Origin: an uncultured Bacteroidota bacterium
GTDB lineage: Bacteria; Bacteroidota; Bacteroidia; Bacteroidales; VadinHA17
Assembly (NCBI GenBank): GCA_903824785.1
Contig: CAIJYD010000030.1
Coordinates: forward strand, 1-64,000
DNA: 64,000 bases
Direction of reading: 5' to 3'
Shown piece by piece: positions 1-9,658 of the stretch. Position 1 is the first letter of the stretch. Every line of letters begins with the position of its first letter. The translations under genes and the position numbers were made by a program. Below the pieces are notes generated by a model that searched no databases, was not told where the DNA came from, and was given only the letters and a program-made list of their open reading frames with translations.

Positions 1-141
1 AGTACCTGATATTTAATTAAATAAAAATTAGGGGGGGGGTAAAATTAGGTTTTTAGAAACCTAAACATTATATTTGTTTTAAACAACGGCATCGAAAAAA
101 TAGTATTTAGAGGTGCCCTTAAAAGAGTATTAAATAAATTA

Positions 142-149
142 TAACTTTG
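142..149 (+). promoter_or_regulatory. Bacteroidota -7 promoter element upstream of the lacI-type gene
   Basis: TAACTTTG matches the Bacteroidota -7 consensus TAnnTTTG. A second match, TATATTTG, lies at 69-76. No convincing -33 TTTG is seen at the right distance from either. An inverted repeat ATAAGC/GCTTAT with a 7-base spacer at 181-199 lies between this element and the gene and could be an operator. That role is inference. Confidence 0.4.
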
Positions 150-297
150 CCGTGACTTCTTGTGAGACAGCGGGGTCAAAATAAGCTGAACCTGCTTATA
201 CAGTTCTTAGTGCAAAATTCATTCGTCAAAAAAAACAAAAAATTACACTTTGTTTAAAAAAAATCATCTAATTTTATTTCTTCCAATTAACAGGGGA

Positions 298-1332
298 ATG
301 GAGAAGAAATTTAAAAACAAAGATTTAGCTGTAAGGCTGGGTGTATCAGGTACTTTAGTATCGTTAGTGCTCAATAATAAAGCCGATCAGCAGGGTATCC
401 GGAAAGATACACAGGAAAAAGTTCTGATGCTTGCAAGGCAGATGGGCTATTATGACTCTGTATCGGTGAAAGATGAAGTTTCGCCAACAGAAGAAAAACC
501 CGGGGTTCTGGCGATGGTTGTACCATCTCTTGATGATCCTTTTGTTAATCAGATAACACCTTTTCTGCAGAAAGCTTTTGCAACAATTGGTGTTGGATTT
601 TCAATTGTGACAAAAGATCCCGATGATCAAAGATACGACCGGCTGATCGGATCATTCAAGAAGTTCTTCAGTGGTCTTATCCTGCTCGGCGATACTGCCG
701 ATGATAATACCATTCGGGCGCTGAAGGCAACAGATTATCCTTTTATCCTGCTTGAAAAATCGGTAAAGTCATTGCGATTCAATACAATCAGCACCGATTC
801 ATTTGCCGGGGCTAATCTTGTTATTAACCATATCAGTAAGCTTGGATATAAAAATATCCTGATTGTTGGTGATAAGAAAACAATCCTGGCAGATACAACA
901 GCAATTAATGATATTATTAATGCTATTGTTCAGAAGCCCGGAATAAACCGCCCCGTGGTGGTTGACCTTGAGAAACCTGAAGCTGGTTGTGAAATAGACT
1001 CTGTATTTCTTGAAAAATTCCTTCGGCCTCCTTACCGGGCAGAGGTAATGATTATTATGAATGCAGGTCTGGTTTATCCTTTAATGACCTTGCTCAGGAA
1101 TAAGAAACTCCGTGTACCTCAGGATATTGCCGTTATTTCAATGGAAGAGGGTGCCGGTTTTGACCTGATGTTTTCTCCAGTTACCAGTTTGCGGAAACCT
1201 TTTTCAGGAATGTCTGTTAAAGTGGCAAACATGATATGGTCGGAAGTCAAAAATTCAGGAAAGGGCAAATTTAAAAGGCAGGTGAATATCGCCCCTGAGC
1301 TTGTAGTAAGAAATTCGTGCGGTACAATTTAA
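298..1332 (+). CDS. LacI-family transcriptional regulator
   Basis: Predicted DNA-binding regulator of 344 residues. The N-terminus (MEKKFKNKDLAVRLGVSG, then TLVSLVLNNK) is a LacI helix-turn-helix, followed by a hinge and a periplasmic-binding-protein-like sensor domain from about residue 75 to the end, with segments such as GLILLGD and VISMEEG typical of the fold. I chose the ATG at 298 because the helix-turn-helix begins directly there; an upstream in-frame TTG at 250 would add 16 unrelated residues. The gene slightly overlaps the reading frame of the next gene, so the two may be cotranscribed. The effector is unknown: no sugar genes lie beside it here, although upstream sequence is cut off. 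Confidence 0.85.
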   Translation: MEKKFKNKDLAVRLGVSGTLVSLVLNNKADQQGIRKDTQEKVLMLARQMGYYDSVSVKDEVSPTEEKPGVLAMVVPSLDDPFVNQITPFLQKAFATIGVGFSIVTKDPDDQRYDRLIGSFKKFFSGLILLGDTADDNTIRALKATDYPFILLEKSVKSLRFNTISTDSFAGANLVINHISKLGYKNILIVGDKKTILADTTAINDIINAIVQKPGINRPVVVDLEKPEAGCEIDSVFLEKFLRPPYRAEVMIIMNAGLVYPLMTLLRNKKLRVPQDIAVISMEEGAGFDLMFSPVTSLRKPFSGMSVKVANMIWSEVKNSGKGKFKRQVNIAPELVVRNSCGTI

Positions 1333-1340
1333 ATACCTCT

Positions 1341-3977
1341 ATGATAAAAGTATCATCTGCATTAATGCTCTCCCTGATAATTGCACTAAACTTCGGGTGT
1401 TCTGGGAAACATCTGACTGATGATAAAACTTATCTGGCGACAGTCGAAAAATCATTTAATGAAAGGAAACAACTTGCAGGAAACAGGAAAAGCGAATTGT
1501 TTTCCGTATTTGATAACCACCTTACTGCCAGGCAGACAGAAGCCCTGAAGTATTTATATGCATTTATGCCTTTAAGCGATCTGGCTGACTATAATGGCGA
1601 ATTTTTCCTGGCAAACATAGATATTTCATTCCGTGCAAAAGATGAGTATCCTTGGGGAAAGACTATTCCTGATGACATTTTTCTTCATTATGTTCTCCCA
1701 TTGAGGGTGAATAATGAGAATCTCGACTCTTTCCGTATTGTATACTATAATGAATTAAAGGAACGCATCGGAGATAAAGATCTCATAAATGCGGCTCTTG
1801 AAATAAATCACTGGTGCCACGAAAAAGTATCTTACCAGGCTGCCGATTCCAGAACATCAGCACCAATGAGTACAATACTGTCGGCGAGAGGCCGCTGTGG
1901 AGAAGAATCTACATTCACAGTAGCGGCTCTCAGAACAGCCGGAATACCTGCCCGGCAGGTTTACACCCCCCGATGGGCTCATAGTGATGATAACCATGCC
2001 TGGGTCGAGATCTGGGTGGATGGGAAATGGTTTTATATGGGTGCCTGCGAACCGGAACCTGTTATTGACCGTGGCTGGTTTACCGAACCTGCAAGAAGAG
2101 CAATGCTTATTCATACAAAATCATTTGGCGCTTATCTCGGAAATGAAAATTCGATAAACAGTACCAAATATTTTACAAACGTCAATAACCTGGCAAAATA
2201 TGCTGTTACAAAAAAGATTTTTATAAAAGTCATTGGCAGCGATGGTCTGCCGGTAAATAATGCAGTTGTAGAATACCAGCTATACAATTATGCTGAATTT
2301 TATCCTCTGGCAATTGTTCCAACAGGGGTTAATGGAATCAGTCAATTCGAAACCGGTCTGGGCGACCTTCTTATATGGGCAGGAAAAGGAGATGATTTCG
2401 GGTATAAGAAAATTTCAGTAGAAGATACCGATACCCTTACTCTTACAATTGACAGAAAAGCCGAAGAGATCTATAATATTGACCTGGATCTTGATGTTCC
2501 GATTGTACGTTCACCGCTTCCCGGTCCATCGCCTGAATTGATTAAGGAAAATGCAGACAGGATAAATGGTGAAAATATTATACGTCAGAAATATATCGAT
2601 TCATGGGTTCAGACAGATAGTGTCATCTCATTTGCCCTTCAGAAAAATATTGACACTTCAGCATTGGTGCCTGTTATAACCCGGTCTATGGGTAATTATA
2701 AGGAGATATTACTCTTCCTGTCCCAAACTCCCGATTCGCTGATAAGCCTTGCAGTAGATTTGCTTGAATCACTTGCTGACAAAGACCTCCGGGATATTAA
2801 GGGTTTTATACTTTCTGACCATCTGCAAAACAGTCATATTCCTGCAGCTCTCAAGGAGGAGCAAGGGAGAAAAATGTACCTTGATTATATTCTTAACCCC
2901 AGAATTGCCAATGAAATGGTTGTCGCCTGGCGCAGCTATTTCAATGCGAAACTGCCTTCTCAGTTACTGGAAACCTGCAAAACCGACCCTGGTCTCATTA
3001 TTAACTACCTTAACAACAATATAAAAATAGCGGAAGGTGAAAATTATTATAAAACTCCTTTAACACCACGTGGAGTTAATGAACTCAAAGTTTCAGATCC
3101 GTTTTCGCGATCAATATGCTTTGTTGCGATATGTCGCAGTCTTGAAATCCCTGCACGACTGGAACCGGGAAGTAATGTTCCTCAGTATTTTTTCAACGAA
3201 GTCTGGAATGATGTCTATTTTGCCGGTCAGAAACAGCCATCCCAAAAGAAAGGCTTTATTAAATTTGTTTCTGCTGAAACAAAACCTGTTCCTGAGTATT
3301 ATATTCATTTCACTTTGGCAAGGTTTGAAGGTGGACGGTATAACACTCTTGATTATGATTATAATAAAAAGGTTACGGATTTCATGGATGAACTTATGCT
3401 TCTTCCCGGAAATTATATGCTTGTAACTGGTAACAGATTAAATGACAGTAAAATTCTTTCAAATATCTCTTTTTTCAACCTTTCTGAAAATGAGCATAAG
3501 ACCATTGAAATTAAACTCAGAAAAGATAATACTGAAAGAAAATCGCTGGGAATGATTGATCTGAATAATATTATCACTCTCTTCCCTGAAAACAGGGTGA
3601 CATTGGAAAAGAGTATTGAAAAGGGAGTTGTAATTATCTGGATTGATCCTGATAAAGAACCAACAAAACATATTTTTAATGACCTTCCTCTTCTCAGGAA
3701 TGAACTAAACGCATGGGGAGGGTATTTTCTTTTTCTAACCACCTCAGTGCAGGGAGAGAATGTATTCAGACCGGAAAAACTACAAGGTCTTCCTGCCAGC
3801 TCTCTGTTTGGAACTGATAAAATGCAGGAGGTATTAAAAAAATCACTTAAGCTGACACTCCCTTCAGATATTGTTTTTCCGTATGTTGTTGTAGCTGGTA
3901 AAAACGGCGAAATACTCTTCACATCAGCAGGATACAAAATTGGAATAGGCGAGCAGATCCTGAAAAATTTGCAATAG
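1341..3977 (+). CDS. Transglutaminase-like domain lipoprotein
   Basis: Predicted secreted lipoprotein of 878 residues. A lipoprotein signal peptide ends in a lipobox NFGC, with the Cys at about residue 20. A transglutaminase core follows: the segment SARGRCGEEST carries the nucleophile Cys (about 186), followed by GIPARQVYTPRW and the His of NHAWVEIW (about 219), then GACEPEP where the third triad residue normally falls. At about residues 585-610 a second stretch (ICFVAICRSLEIPARLEPG) resembles the same core without the catalytic Cys context, suggesting a degenerate repeat. The C-terminal ~130 residues look thioredoxin-like. An in-frame GTG at 1317 exists, but the ATG at 1341 directly precedes the signal peptide. 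Substrate unknown; family members are usually annotated only as transglutaminase-domain proteins. Confidence 0.8.
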   Translation: MIKVSSALMLSLIIALNFGCSGKHLTDDKTYLATVEKSFNERKQLAGNRKSELFSVFDNHLTARQTEALKYLYAFMPLSDLADYNGEFFLANIDISFRAKDEYPWGKTIPDDIFLHYVLPLRVNNENLDSFRIVYYNELKERIGDKDLINAALEINHWCHEKVSYQAADSRTSAPMSTILSARGRCGEESTFTVAALRTAGIPARQVYTPRWAHSDDNHAWVEIWVDGKWFYMGACEPEPVIDRGWFTEPARRAMLIHTKSFGAYLGNENSINSTKYFTNVNNLAKYAVTKKIFIKVIGSDGLPVNNAVVEYQLYNYAEFYPLAIVPTGVNGISQFETGLGDLLIWAGKGDDFGYKKISVEDTDTLTLTIDRKAEEIYNIDLDLDVPIVRSPLPGPSPELIKENADRINGENIIRQKYIDSWVQTDSVISFALQKNIDTSALVPVITRSMGNYKEILLFLSQTPDSLISLAVDLLESLADKDLRDIKGFILSDHLQNSHIPAALKEEQGRKMYLDYILNPRIANEMVVAWRSYFNAKLPSQLLETCKTDPGLIINYLNNNIKIAEGENYYKTPLTPRGVNELKVSDPFSRSICFVAICRSLEIPARLEPGSNVPQYFFNEVWNDVYFAGQKQPSQKKGFIKFVSAETKPVPEYYIHFTLARFEGGRYNTLDYDYNKKVTDFMDELMLLPGNYMLVTGNRLNDSKILSNISFFNLSENEHKTIEIKLRKDNTERKSLGMIDLNNIITLFPENRVTLEKSIEKGVVIIWIDPDKEPTKHIFNDLPLLRNELNAWGGYFLFLTTSVQGENVFRPEKLQGLPASSLFGTDKMQEVLKKSLKLTLPSDIVFPYVVVAGKNGEILFTSAGYKIGIGEQILKNLQ

Positions 3978-4059
3978 TTGTAATATCTGACCAGACGTTT
4001 CGTCTGTTTTAGGCAGGAATAAATTGTTAACAACTGTTTATATCTGCCAAAAAACAATC

Positions 4060-4090
4060 TTGTGCCTGTATAAAAAAACTTATATATTTG
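4060..4090 (+). promoter_or_regulatory. Promoter of the corrinoid uptake operon
   Basis: TTG at 4060-4062 and TATATTTG at 4083-4090 are separated by 20 bases. This fits the Bacteroidota -33/-7 promoter well. The start point would fall at about 4096-4098, immediately before the cobalamin riboswitch. Confidence 0.65.
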
Positions 4091-4095
4091 TAGCG

Positions 4096-4285
4096 TGATG
4101 GTGTTGCAATGAAAAATATTCATTGCGATGAAAAGGGAATGCGGTTTGAATCCGCAACAGTACCCGCTGCTGTGATGCCCGATCGTTTTAACGATGAGTG
4201 TTTTCTGAAATACCTGCCACTGTGACTCTTCGGAGTTATGGGAAGGCTTCAGAAAACCGGGATAAGTCAGAAGACCTGCCATACA
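4096..4285 (+). promoter_or_regulatory. Cobalamin riboswitch
   Basis: The aptamer is recognised from its ordered conserved blocks: GATGGTG near 4098, AAAAGGGAA at 4131-4139, GAATCCGCAACAGTACCCGC and CTGCTGTGA at 4148-4178, GCCACTGTGA near 4216, GGGAAGGC near 4240, and the closing AAGTCAGAAGACCTGCC ending near 4280 (B12 box). The downstream 140 bases before the receptor start should hold the expression platform. A GGATCAA/TTGATTCC hairpin at 4322-4339 followed by a pyrimidine-rich run could be a terminator, but I cannot decide between transcriptional and translational control. High adenosylcobalamin is expected to shut off the operon below. Confidence 0.95.
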
Positions 4286-4426
4286 AGGCTGATATTTAAT
4301 GCTTTCGGGAAAAAAAGCGCCGGATCAAATATTGATTCCCCCTTTTCATTTTCCTGTTTACATAAAATATCAGGTGTTAACCGATGTTTTTGATAGTTAT
4401 GTGTATGAAAATTTGAAAATCAACCC

Positions 4427-6349
4427 TTGAGAAATACCTTATTATATATAGCAATTCTTTTCTCTTTTCCTTTGCAGGGTCAGATCACTTTTCTTAGTGA
4501 CACAATCAATATTAAAGAGGTAATTATCTCCCGGAAGAAAACCAGTCAGGATCAGTCCGGTTATAAGAAAATAATTATCGACTCTTCAATTCTTAAGAAT
4601 TACAGCCATGGAACTCTTGCCGAACTGATTTCCGAGAACTCACCCATCTTCATTAAAAGCTATGGAATGGGAGGAGCAGCATCACCATCTTTTCGGGGAA
4701 CAGGGGCAACGCATACACAAATAGCCTGGAACAGTATCAATATAAACCACCCGATGCTTGGACAGGCTGATCTTTCACTTATTCCGGCCGGACTTATCGA
4801 TGAAATCCAGATCTATTACGGAGGAGCTTCAATGGCGTTGACCAGCGGAGGTATTGGTGGCATAATTAATATTAAATCAATACCTCTCTGGAAAGACCAG
4901 ACTGCTGTATCTGTGAATCCCGGTATTGGAAGTTTCGGTCAATACAGTGGTCTGGTTAATGTGAAAAGCGGAAACATTAACTTTCAATCAGTTACAAAAG
5001 CTTATTTTCATTCTTCCGAGAATAATTTCAGGTATCTGAACAACGAGATTAGCGCTATCCCTGTCGAAGAAACAAGAAAGAATAATCAGGTAAAACAGCA
5101 GGGGTTCATCCAGGAGCTATATTACAGAAAAGCAAAAGATGTTGCATCAGCCAGGATCTGGTACCAGTCGGCAAACAGAAATCTTCCCGGATCAATGCTT
5201 ACTCAACAGGTTAATGCCGGTGAGCAGCAATATGACGAATCGTTACGAACAATGCTGAACTACGATTTCGACAGAAACAGAACCGATTATTTCATTACCG
5301 GTGCCTATATGATGTCGAGACTGAATTACAGTAACCGGCTTGCCGCAATTGATTCCAGAAACCTTTCAGAAACATTGATTCTGAAAACAGGTATGCAAAG
5401 CAAGCCGGATGAACATACGAAGCTGAATATTGTATTGAATGAGGAATTAAGTGTTGTCATTTCAAATAATTATGCAAAGAATGCAACACGCAATACAACA
5501 TCTTTAACTCTATCCGCTGAACGTGACATCCATAACAGATTCGGGACAACCCTGCTTGTCAGGGAAACAATTGACAAAGATGTTTTTCTTATTCCCGATT
5601 TTTCTGCCGGCCTTCAGTTCAGAATAATGGATCAGAAAGAACATTTTATTAAGGCCAGTATTTCAAGAAATTCAAAGATCCCGGCAATAAACGACCTTTT
5701 TTGGATACCCGGAGGCAACCCTGATCTGAAAAACGAATATGCTTTCATGTACGAGGTAACATATGAGATGAATAAGCAGATTTCAGCACCGCTGACTTTC
5801 AGATATGATATGTCTGTATTCAGGAATAATATAATGGATATGATACAATGGCATCCGGGTGAAAATTCTTACTGGACTGCAGATAATATAAAAAATGTAA
5901 CCACAACCGGACTCGAATCATCACTCACCGCAGTTTATAACGCAGGCGATCTGACCGCCACCTTTAATGCAGGTTATTCTTTTACCAGAGCCTCCACCGG
6001 CAGATCAGCAGGTAATAATGATTCTTCATACGGCAAACAACTTATTTACACTCCAGAACATCAGGCAAATGGTTCTTTGAGGGTTTCATACCGTAACTTT
6101 TACACATCCTGGCTTACAAACGTGACAGGCAAGAGATATACAACAGTAGATAACTCAAGATACCTTCAGGGATATATCCTTAATAATTTATCAACAGGTA
6201 TTAAGATTAACCTGAAAGGTAATTCAATTGATGTGAATTTTAAAGTTGATAATCTGTTTAATCAAGATTATCAAACAATTGCATACTACCCGTTACCAAG
6301 CCGATTTTATTCAATAAAACTTCTTTTCCAAAAATTAATTACCCGATGA
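4427..6349 (+). CDS. btuB: TonB-dependent outer-membrane corrinoid receptor (BtuB-like)
   Basis: A 640-residue TonB-dependent receptor expected to import cobalamin or other corrinoids across the outer membrane. It has a signal peptide (MRNTLLYIAILFSFPLQGQ), a plug domain at about residues 35-150 (LAELISENSPIFIKSYG, SFRGTGATHTQ, GGIGGIINIKS) and a barrel ending in the usual aromatic C-terminal strand. The start is TTG at 4427: an in-frame TGA at 4406 excludes a longer product and the signal peptide begins there. It is the first gene after the cobalamin riboswitch, and its stop overlaps the next start by 4 bases. It lacks the N-terminal carboxypeptidase-like extension of SusC proteins. Specificity among corrinoids cannot be read from sequence. 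Confidence 0.9.
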   Translation: MRNTLLYIAILFSFPLQGQITFLSDTINIKEVIISRKKTSQDQSGYKKIIIDSSILKNYSHGTLAELISENSPIFIKSYGMGGAASPSFRGTGATHTQIAWNSININHPMLGQADLSLIPAGLIDEIQIYYGGASMALTSGGIGGIINIKSIPLWKDQTAVSVNPGIGSFGQYSGLVNVKSGNINFQSVTKAYFHSSENNFRYLNNEISAIPVEETRKNNQVKQQGFIQELYYRKAKDVASARIWYQSANRNLPGSMLTQQVNAGEQQYDESLRTMLNYDFDRNRTDYFITGAYMMSRLNYSNRLAAIDSRNLSETLILKTGMQSKPDEHTKLNIVLNEELSVVISNNYAKNATRNTTSLTLSAERDIHNRFGTTLLVRETIDKDVFLIPDFSAGLQFRIMDQKEHFIKASISRNSKIPAINDLFWIPGGNPDLKNEYAFMYEVTYEMNKQISAPLTFRYDMSVFRNNIMDMIQWHPGENSYWTADNIKNVTTTGLESSLTAVYNAGDLTATFNAGYSFTRASTGRSAGNNDSSYGKQLIYTPEHQANGSLRVSYRNFYTSWLTNVTGKRYTTVDNSRYLQGYILNNLSTGIKINLKGNSIDVNFKVDNLFNQDYQTIAYYPLPSRFYSIKLLFQKLITR

Positions 6350-7401
6350 ACTTTAAACTTGCCCTTGTCTCAATCTGTATTGTTGCTTTTTCCTGTACAA
6401 AAAATCCTGATCCGCAACCCGGAACATTTCTCACGGGAAGCGGAGTTTTTATTTTGAATGAAGGAAATTTTATGGGAGGTAACGGGTCGGTCTCATTCTA
6501 TTCATACGATTCTTCAAAAATTTATAACGACCTTTTTGCGAGTGTCAACGGGCGTCCATTGGGTGATGTACCAAATTCAATGACGATAAACGGAGAAATT
6601 GCCTGTATCGTAGTGAACAACTCAGGGAAGATAGAGATTATTAATAAAAATACTCTCGAATCAATTGCAACAGTTTCAGGATTGAATTCCCCTCGAAATA
6701 TCTCGTTTATTAACAGCAAAAAGGCTTATGTAACAAGTATGTATTCCGACTCTGTTGCAGTTTTAAATCTCACCACCAGTTCAGTTTCGGGTTATATTAA
6801 CCTAAGGCGGCATTCCGAATCTATAGTCATAACAGGAAACAAAGCATTCATTTCAGACTGGATTGGAGGAACAGAGGTAATGGTGGTGAATACCGTTACT
6901 GATAAAGTGACTGACTCTATTAAAGTTGGTATGGAACCTGAAAGCATGGTAATTGACAAAAACAATACACTTTGGGTATTGTGCAACGGAGGGTGGATGA
7001 GAAGTTATTTTGCTGAATTAATAGGAATAAACACCTCTACAAATACTATTGATAAAAAATTCACCTTTCCTTCCAAACAGGATTCACCATCCTGTATTCA
7101 GATTAACGGCAGCGGTGAAACATTATACTATCTGGAAAGCGGGAGCGGCGTCAGACAAATGAATATCACTTCACCTGCATTGCCTTCATCAGCTTTTATT
7201 GCTGAAACTGGTCATTACTTCTACAAATTTGGAGTAAACCCTGTGAACGGCGATATACTTATCACAGATGCCATTGATTATCAGCAAAAAGGGTTGGTAC
7301 TGCATTATAAAAAAGATGGAACTCTGGGTTCTACGCTTACTGCAGATATCATTCCCGGTTTGATGTGCTTTAAACTGAATGATAATTTTAAGGCTAAATG
7401 A
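6346..7401 (+). CDS. btuG: Surface beta-propeller lipoprotein, BtuG-like corrinoid-binding protein
   Basis: A 351-residue lipoprotein (Cys 17 in the lipobox AFSC) built from YncE/DUF5074-type propeller repeats such as GVFILNEGNF, SMTINGEIACIVVNNSGKIEIINKN split over successive blades, and ESMVIDKNNTLWVL. In Bacteroides, the surface propeller lipoprotein BtuG binds cobalamin very tightly, sits on top of BtuB and is encoded next to it; this gene has the same fold, lipidation and neighbour. It overlaps the receptor stop (ATGA) and the next start in the same way, so it is translationally coupled. The assignment rests on fold and context, not on conserved ligand residues. Confidence 0.75.
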   Translation: MNFKLALVSICIVAFSCTKNPDPQPGTFLTGSGVFILNEGNFMGGNGSVSFYSYDSSKIYNDLFASVNGRPLGDVPNSMTINGEIACIVVNNSGKIEIINKNTLESIATVSGLNSPRNISFINSKKAYVTSMYSDSVAVLNLTTSSVSGYINLRRHSESIVITGNKAFISDWIGGTEVMVVNTVTDKVTDSIKVGMEPESMVIDKNNTLWVLCNGGWMRSYFAELIGINTSTNTIDKKFTFPSKQDSPSCIQINGSGETLYYLESGSGVRQMNITSPALPSSAFIAETGHYFYKFGVNPVNGDILITDAIDYQQKGLVLHYKKDGTLGSTLTADIIPGLMCFKLNDNFKAK

Positions 7402-8579
7402 GATATTTTTCAGAGAGGCCTGGAACAGTTTCCTGCAGTTTATGGTCAGCATTTTGCCTGATTGTATTTCTCCTTTTTGCATGTTCAGGAAATAGAGGCA
7501 GCTCATCTGAAAATAAAGTCTCTTTTGCTGATACTGTTATTTTCAAAGCAGAACGATTAGTTATAGAGAGAGAACCGGGTCAGACAATTGTAACTATTGT
7601 CAATCCATGGCAGGGAGCCAGTGATATCAGCAATAAATATCATCTTGTACCCAGAGGATCATCGCTGCCTGACGGAGTGGATTCTTCTTCAGCCATTTTT
7701 GTGCCTGTGAGAAAAATAATATGTATGTCAACTACACATATTGCAATGATATCGGCATTGGGTGAGGATAATTCCATTGCAGGTGTTTCGGGAGCAGGTT
7801 TTATTTTTTCGGAAACTCTTAACAGAAATATTGAAAACAGAAATATTAAAGATGTCGGATATGAAGGCAGTCTTAACAAAGAAATGATCCTAAATATTTC
7901 TCCCGACCTGATAATGATGTACGGAATAGGCAGTGAGTCGGCCGGATATGTAGGTAAAATTAAGGAGCTTGGGATGAAGGTTCTTTTTAATGCCGATTAC
8001 CTTGAAACTGACCCTTTGAACAAAGCTGAATGGATTAAACTGTTTGGGGCACTCTATTGTAAAGAGAAAGAGGCTGACAGTATTTTCCGATCAGAAGTTG
8101 AAAAATACAATGAGGTAAAATCATTTGTCAGCCGGAATATAAAATACAGGCCGAAAATTCTTCTGGGACTTCCCTACAAGGATACCTGGTATGTTTCGCC
8201 GGGCAATTCATTTATAAGCAAGCTGACAGGAGACGCAGGAGGAGACTATATCTGGAAAAATACTGAATCATCCGTTTCTATGCCTTATGGAATTGAAAAC
8301 GTTTATCTTGGTGCTTTAAATGCAGATTACTGGCTTAATATTGGAACAGTTAAGGATAAAAAAGAGATATCGGCGGTTGATGAGCGGCTGACTGAACTTC
8401 CATGTTTTAAAAAGGGGTTTCTGTACAATAATAACAAGAGGGTTACCGCGAAAGGAGGAAATGATTACTGGGAAAGCGGGAGTCTTTATCCCCATCTCAT
8501 TCTGAAAGATATAGCCTCAATTTTACATCCTGATCTGTTTGTGGGTTATGAACTGTTCTATTACCGTAAAATAAATTAA
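7398..8579 (+). CDS. btuF: Corrinoid ABC transporter substrate-binding protein (BtuF-like)
   Basis: A 393-residue periplasmic-binding-protein class III (Peripla_BP_2) lipoprotein. The signal peptide ends in a lipobox LFAC at about residue 29. The domain runs from about 90 (RKIICMSTTHIAMISALGED) through KEMILNISPDLIMMYG to the C-terminal lobe. Such proteins deliver corrinoid or haem/siderophore ligands to a BtuC/FecC-type permease; the riboswitch and the permease and ATPase genes downstream argue for corrinoids. It overlaps the preceding gene by 4 bases and is followed 11 bases later by the permease. Confidence 0.85.
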   Translation: MRYFSERPGTVSCSLWSAFCLIVFLLFACSGNRGSSSENKVSFADTVIFKAERLVIEREPGQTIVTIVNPWQGASDISNKYHLVPRGSSLPDGVDSSSAIFVPVRKIICMSTTHIAMISALGEDNSIAGVSGAGFIFSETLNRNIENRNIKDVGYEGSLNKEMILNISPDLIMMYGIGSESAGYVGKIKELGMKVLFNADYLETDPLNKAEWIKLFGALYCKEKEADSIFRSEVEKYNEVKSFVSRNIKYRPKILLGLPYKDTWYVSPGNSFISKLTGDAGGDYIWKNTESSVSMPYGIENVYLGALNADYWLNIGTVKDKKEISAVDERLTELPCFKKGFLYNNNKRVTAKGGNDYWESGSLYPHLILKDIASILHPDLFVGYELFYYRKIN

Positions 8580-8590
8580 AAAAAGTCTGC

Positions 8591-9658
8591 TTGAAAACTG
8601 AGGAACATAAAGAGAGAGCCGGAACTTTTTCATCGGGAAATCAGAATTGGATAATTTTTCTGATACTTTTCCTTTTATTGATTACATTCCTGATAATGGA
8701 TCTCTTTTTTGGATCTGTTAGCATAAAGGCTTCGGAAGTAATTAAAGCTTTTTTTTCAGACAATGAGAGCAACTTTGGTACTATTATTCTGAAATTCAGA
8801 CTTCCAAAAGCAATAACAGCACTTTTAGTCGGTATAGCATTGTCGCTAAGCGGATTACAGATGCAGACCATTTTCAGGAATCCGATGGCAGGCCCCGATG
8901 TTCTTGGCCTCAGTTCAGGAGCAAGCCTTGGTGTGGCATTTGTAATTCTGGGCTTTTCAGGTAATCTTTCGCCTGACAGTTTAAGAGGTCTGGGAAACTG
9001 GATTCTGGTTGTGGCCTCCTGGGCAGGTGCAGGTGCTGTAATGTTATTGATAATGTTCATATCGACCAGGGTAAAAGATATCATGACAATACTTATACTT
9101 GGCATAATGCTCTCAAGCGGGATCTCGGCAATTGTTACGATAATGCAGTATTTCAGCAATGAGACAATGTTGAAAGCTTATGTTATATGGACAATGGGAA
9201 GCCTGGGAAACCTTACTGCCGGACAACTTAATGTACTTCTGATTTGCGTCTCGGTAGGAGTATTGCTTAGTCTTCTCTCTTCCAAAATGCTGAATGCATT
9301 GCTTCTTGGCGAGAACTACGCAGGAAGTATAGGACTTAATGTGAGATTTGCCAGAATCGTGATCTTTTCCTGCACCAGTATTCTTGCCGGCAGCGTTACT
9401 GCTTTTTGCGGACCAATAGGTTTTATTGGTATTGCAGTACCTCATATTGTAAGGATATTATTTAAAACTTCTGATCACAAAGTTTTAATACCAGGAACAA
9501 TTCTTGCAGGCGGAACAGTAATGCTTGCGAGCGATATTATTTCCCAGCTTCCCGGCTCTGAAAGTGTTCTTCCTGTAAATGCAGTTACCTCATTGATAGG
9601 AATCCCTGTTGTTATCTGGGTTATAATCCGAAACCGAAAATATTCAGGTCTCTTTTAA
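8591..9658 (+). CDS. btuC: Corrinoid ABC transporter permease (BtuC/FecCD family)
   Basis: A 355-residue inner-membrane permease with about ten membrane segments. FecCD-family signatures are present: FRLPKAITALLVGIALSLSG, QTIFRNPMAGPDVLGLSSGA, and the cytoplasmic coupling region FCGPIGFIGIAVPHIVR near residues 275-295. The start is TTG at 8591, giving a hydrophilic N-terminal tail of about 25 residues before the first helix. The stop codon overlaps the ATG of the ATPase gene by one base. Expected to form a BtuC2D2 complex with the neighbouring gene product. Confidence 0.9.
   Translation: MKTEEHKERAGTFSSGNQNWIIFLILFLLLITFLIMDLFFGSVSIKASEVIKAFFSDNESNFGTIILKFRLPKAITALLVGIALSLSGLQMQTIFRNPMAGPDVLGLSSGASLGVAFVILGFSGNLSPDSLRGLGNWILVVASWAGAGAVMLLIMFISTRVKDIMTILILGIMLSSGISAIVTIMQYFSNETMLKAYVIWTMGSLGNLTAGQLNVLLICVSVGVLLSLLSSKMLNALLLGENYAGSIGLNVRFARIVIFSCTSILAGSVTAFCGPIGFIGIAVPHIVRILFKTSDHKVLIPGTILAGGTVMLASDIISQLPGSESVLPVNAVTSLIGIPVVIWVIIRNRKYSGLF

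Noticed and set aside
3413-4282. 289-codon minus-strand open frame over the end of the transglutaminase-like gene and the riboswitch
   Set aside because: It lies antisense to a supported gene and to the cobalamin aptamer, has no start context or family character, and its sequence is a frame shadow.
8641-9159. 172-codon minus-strand open frame inside btuC
   Set aside because: Antisense shadow of a clear FecCD permease; composition follows the permease's hydrophobic codons.
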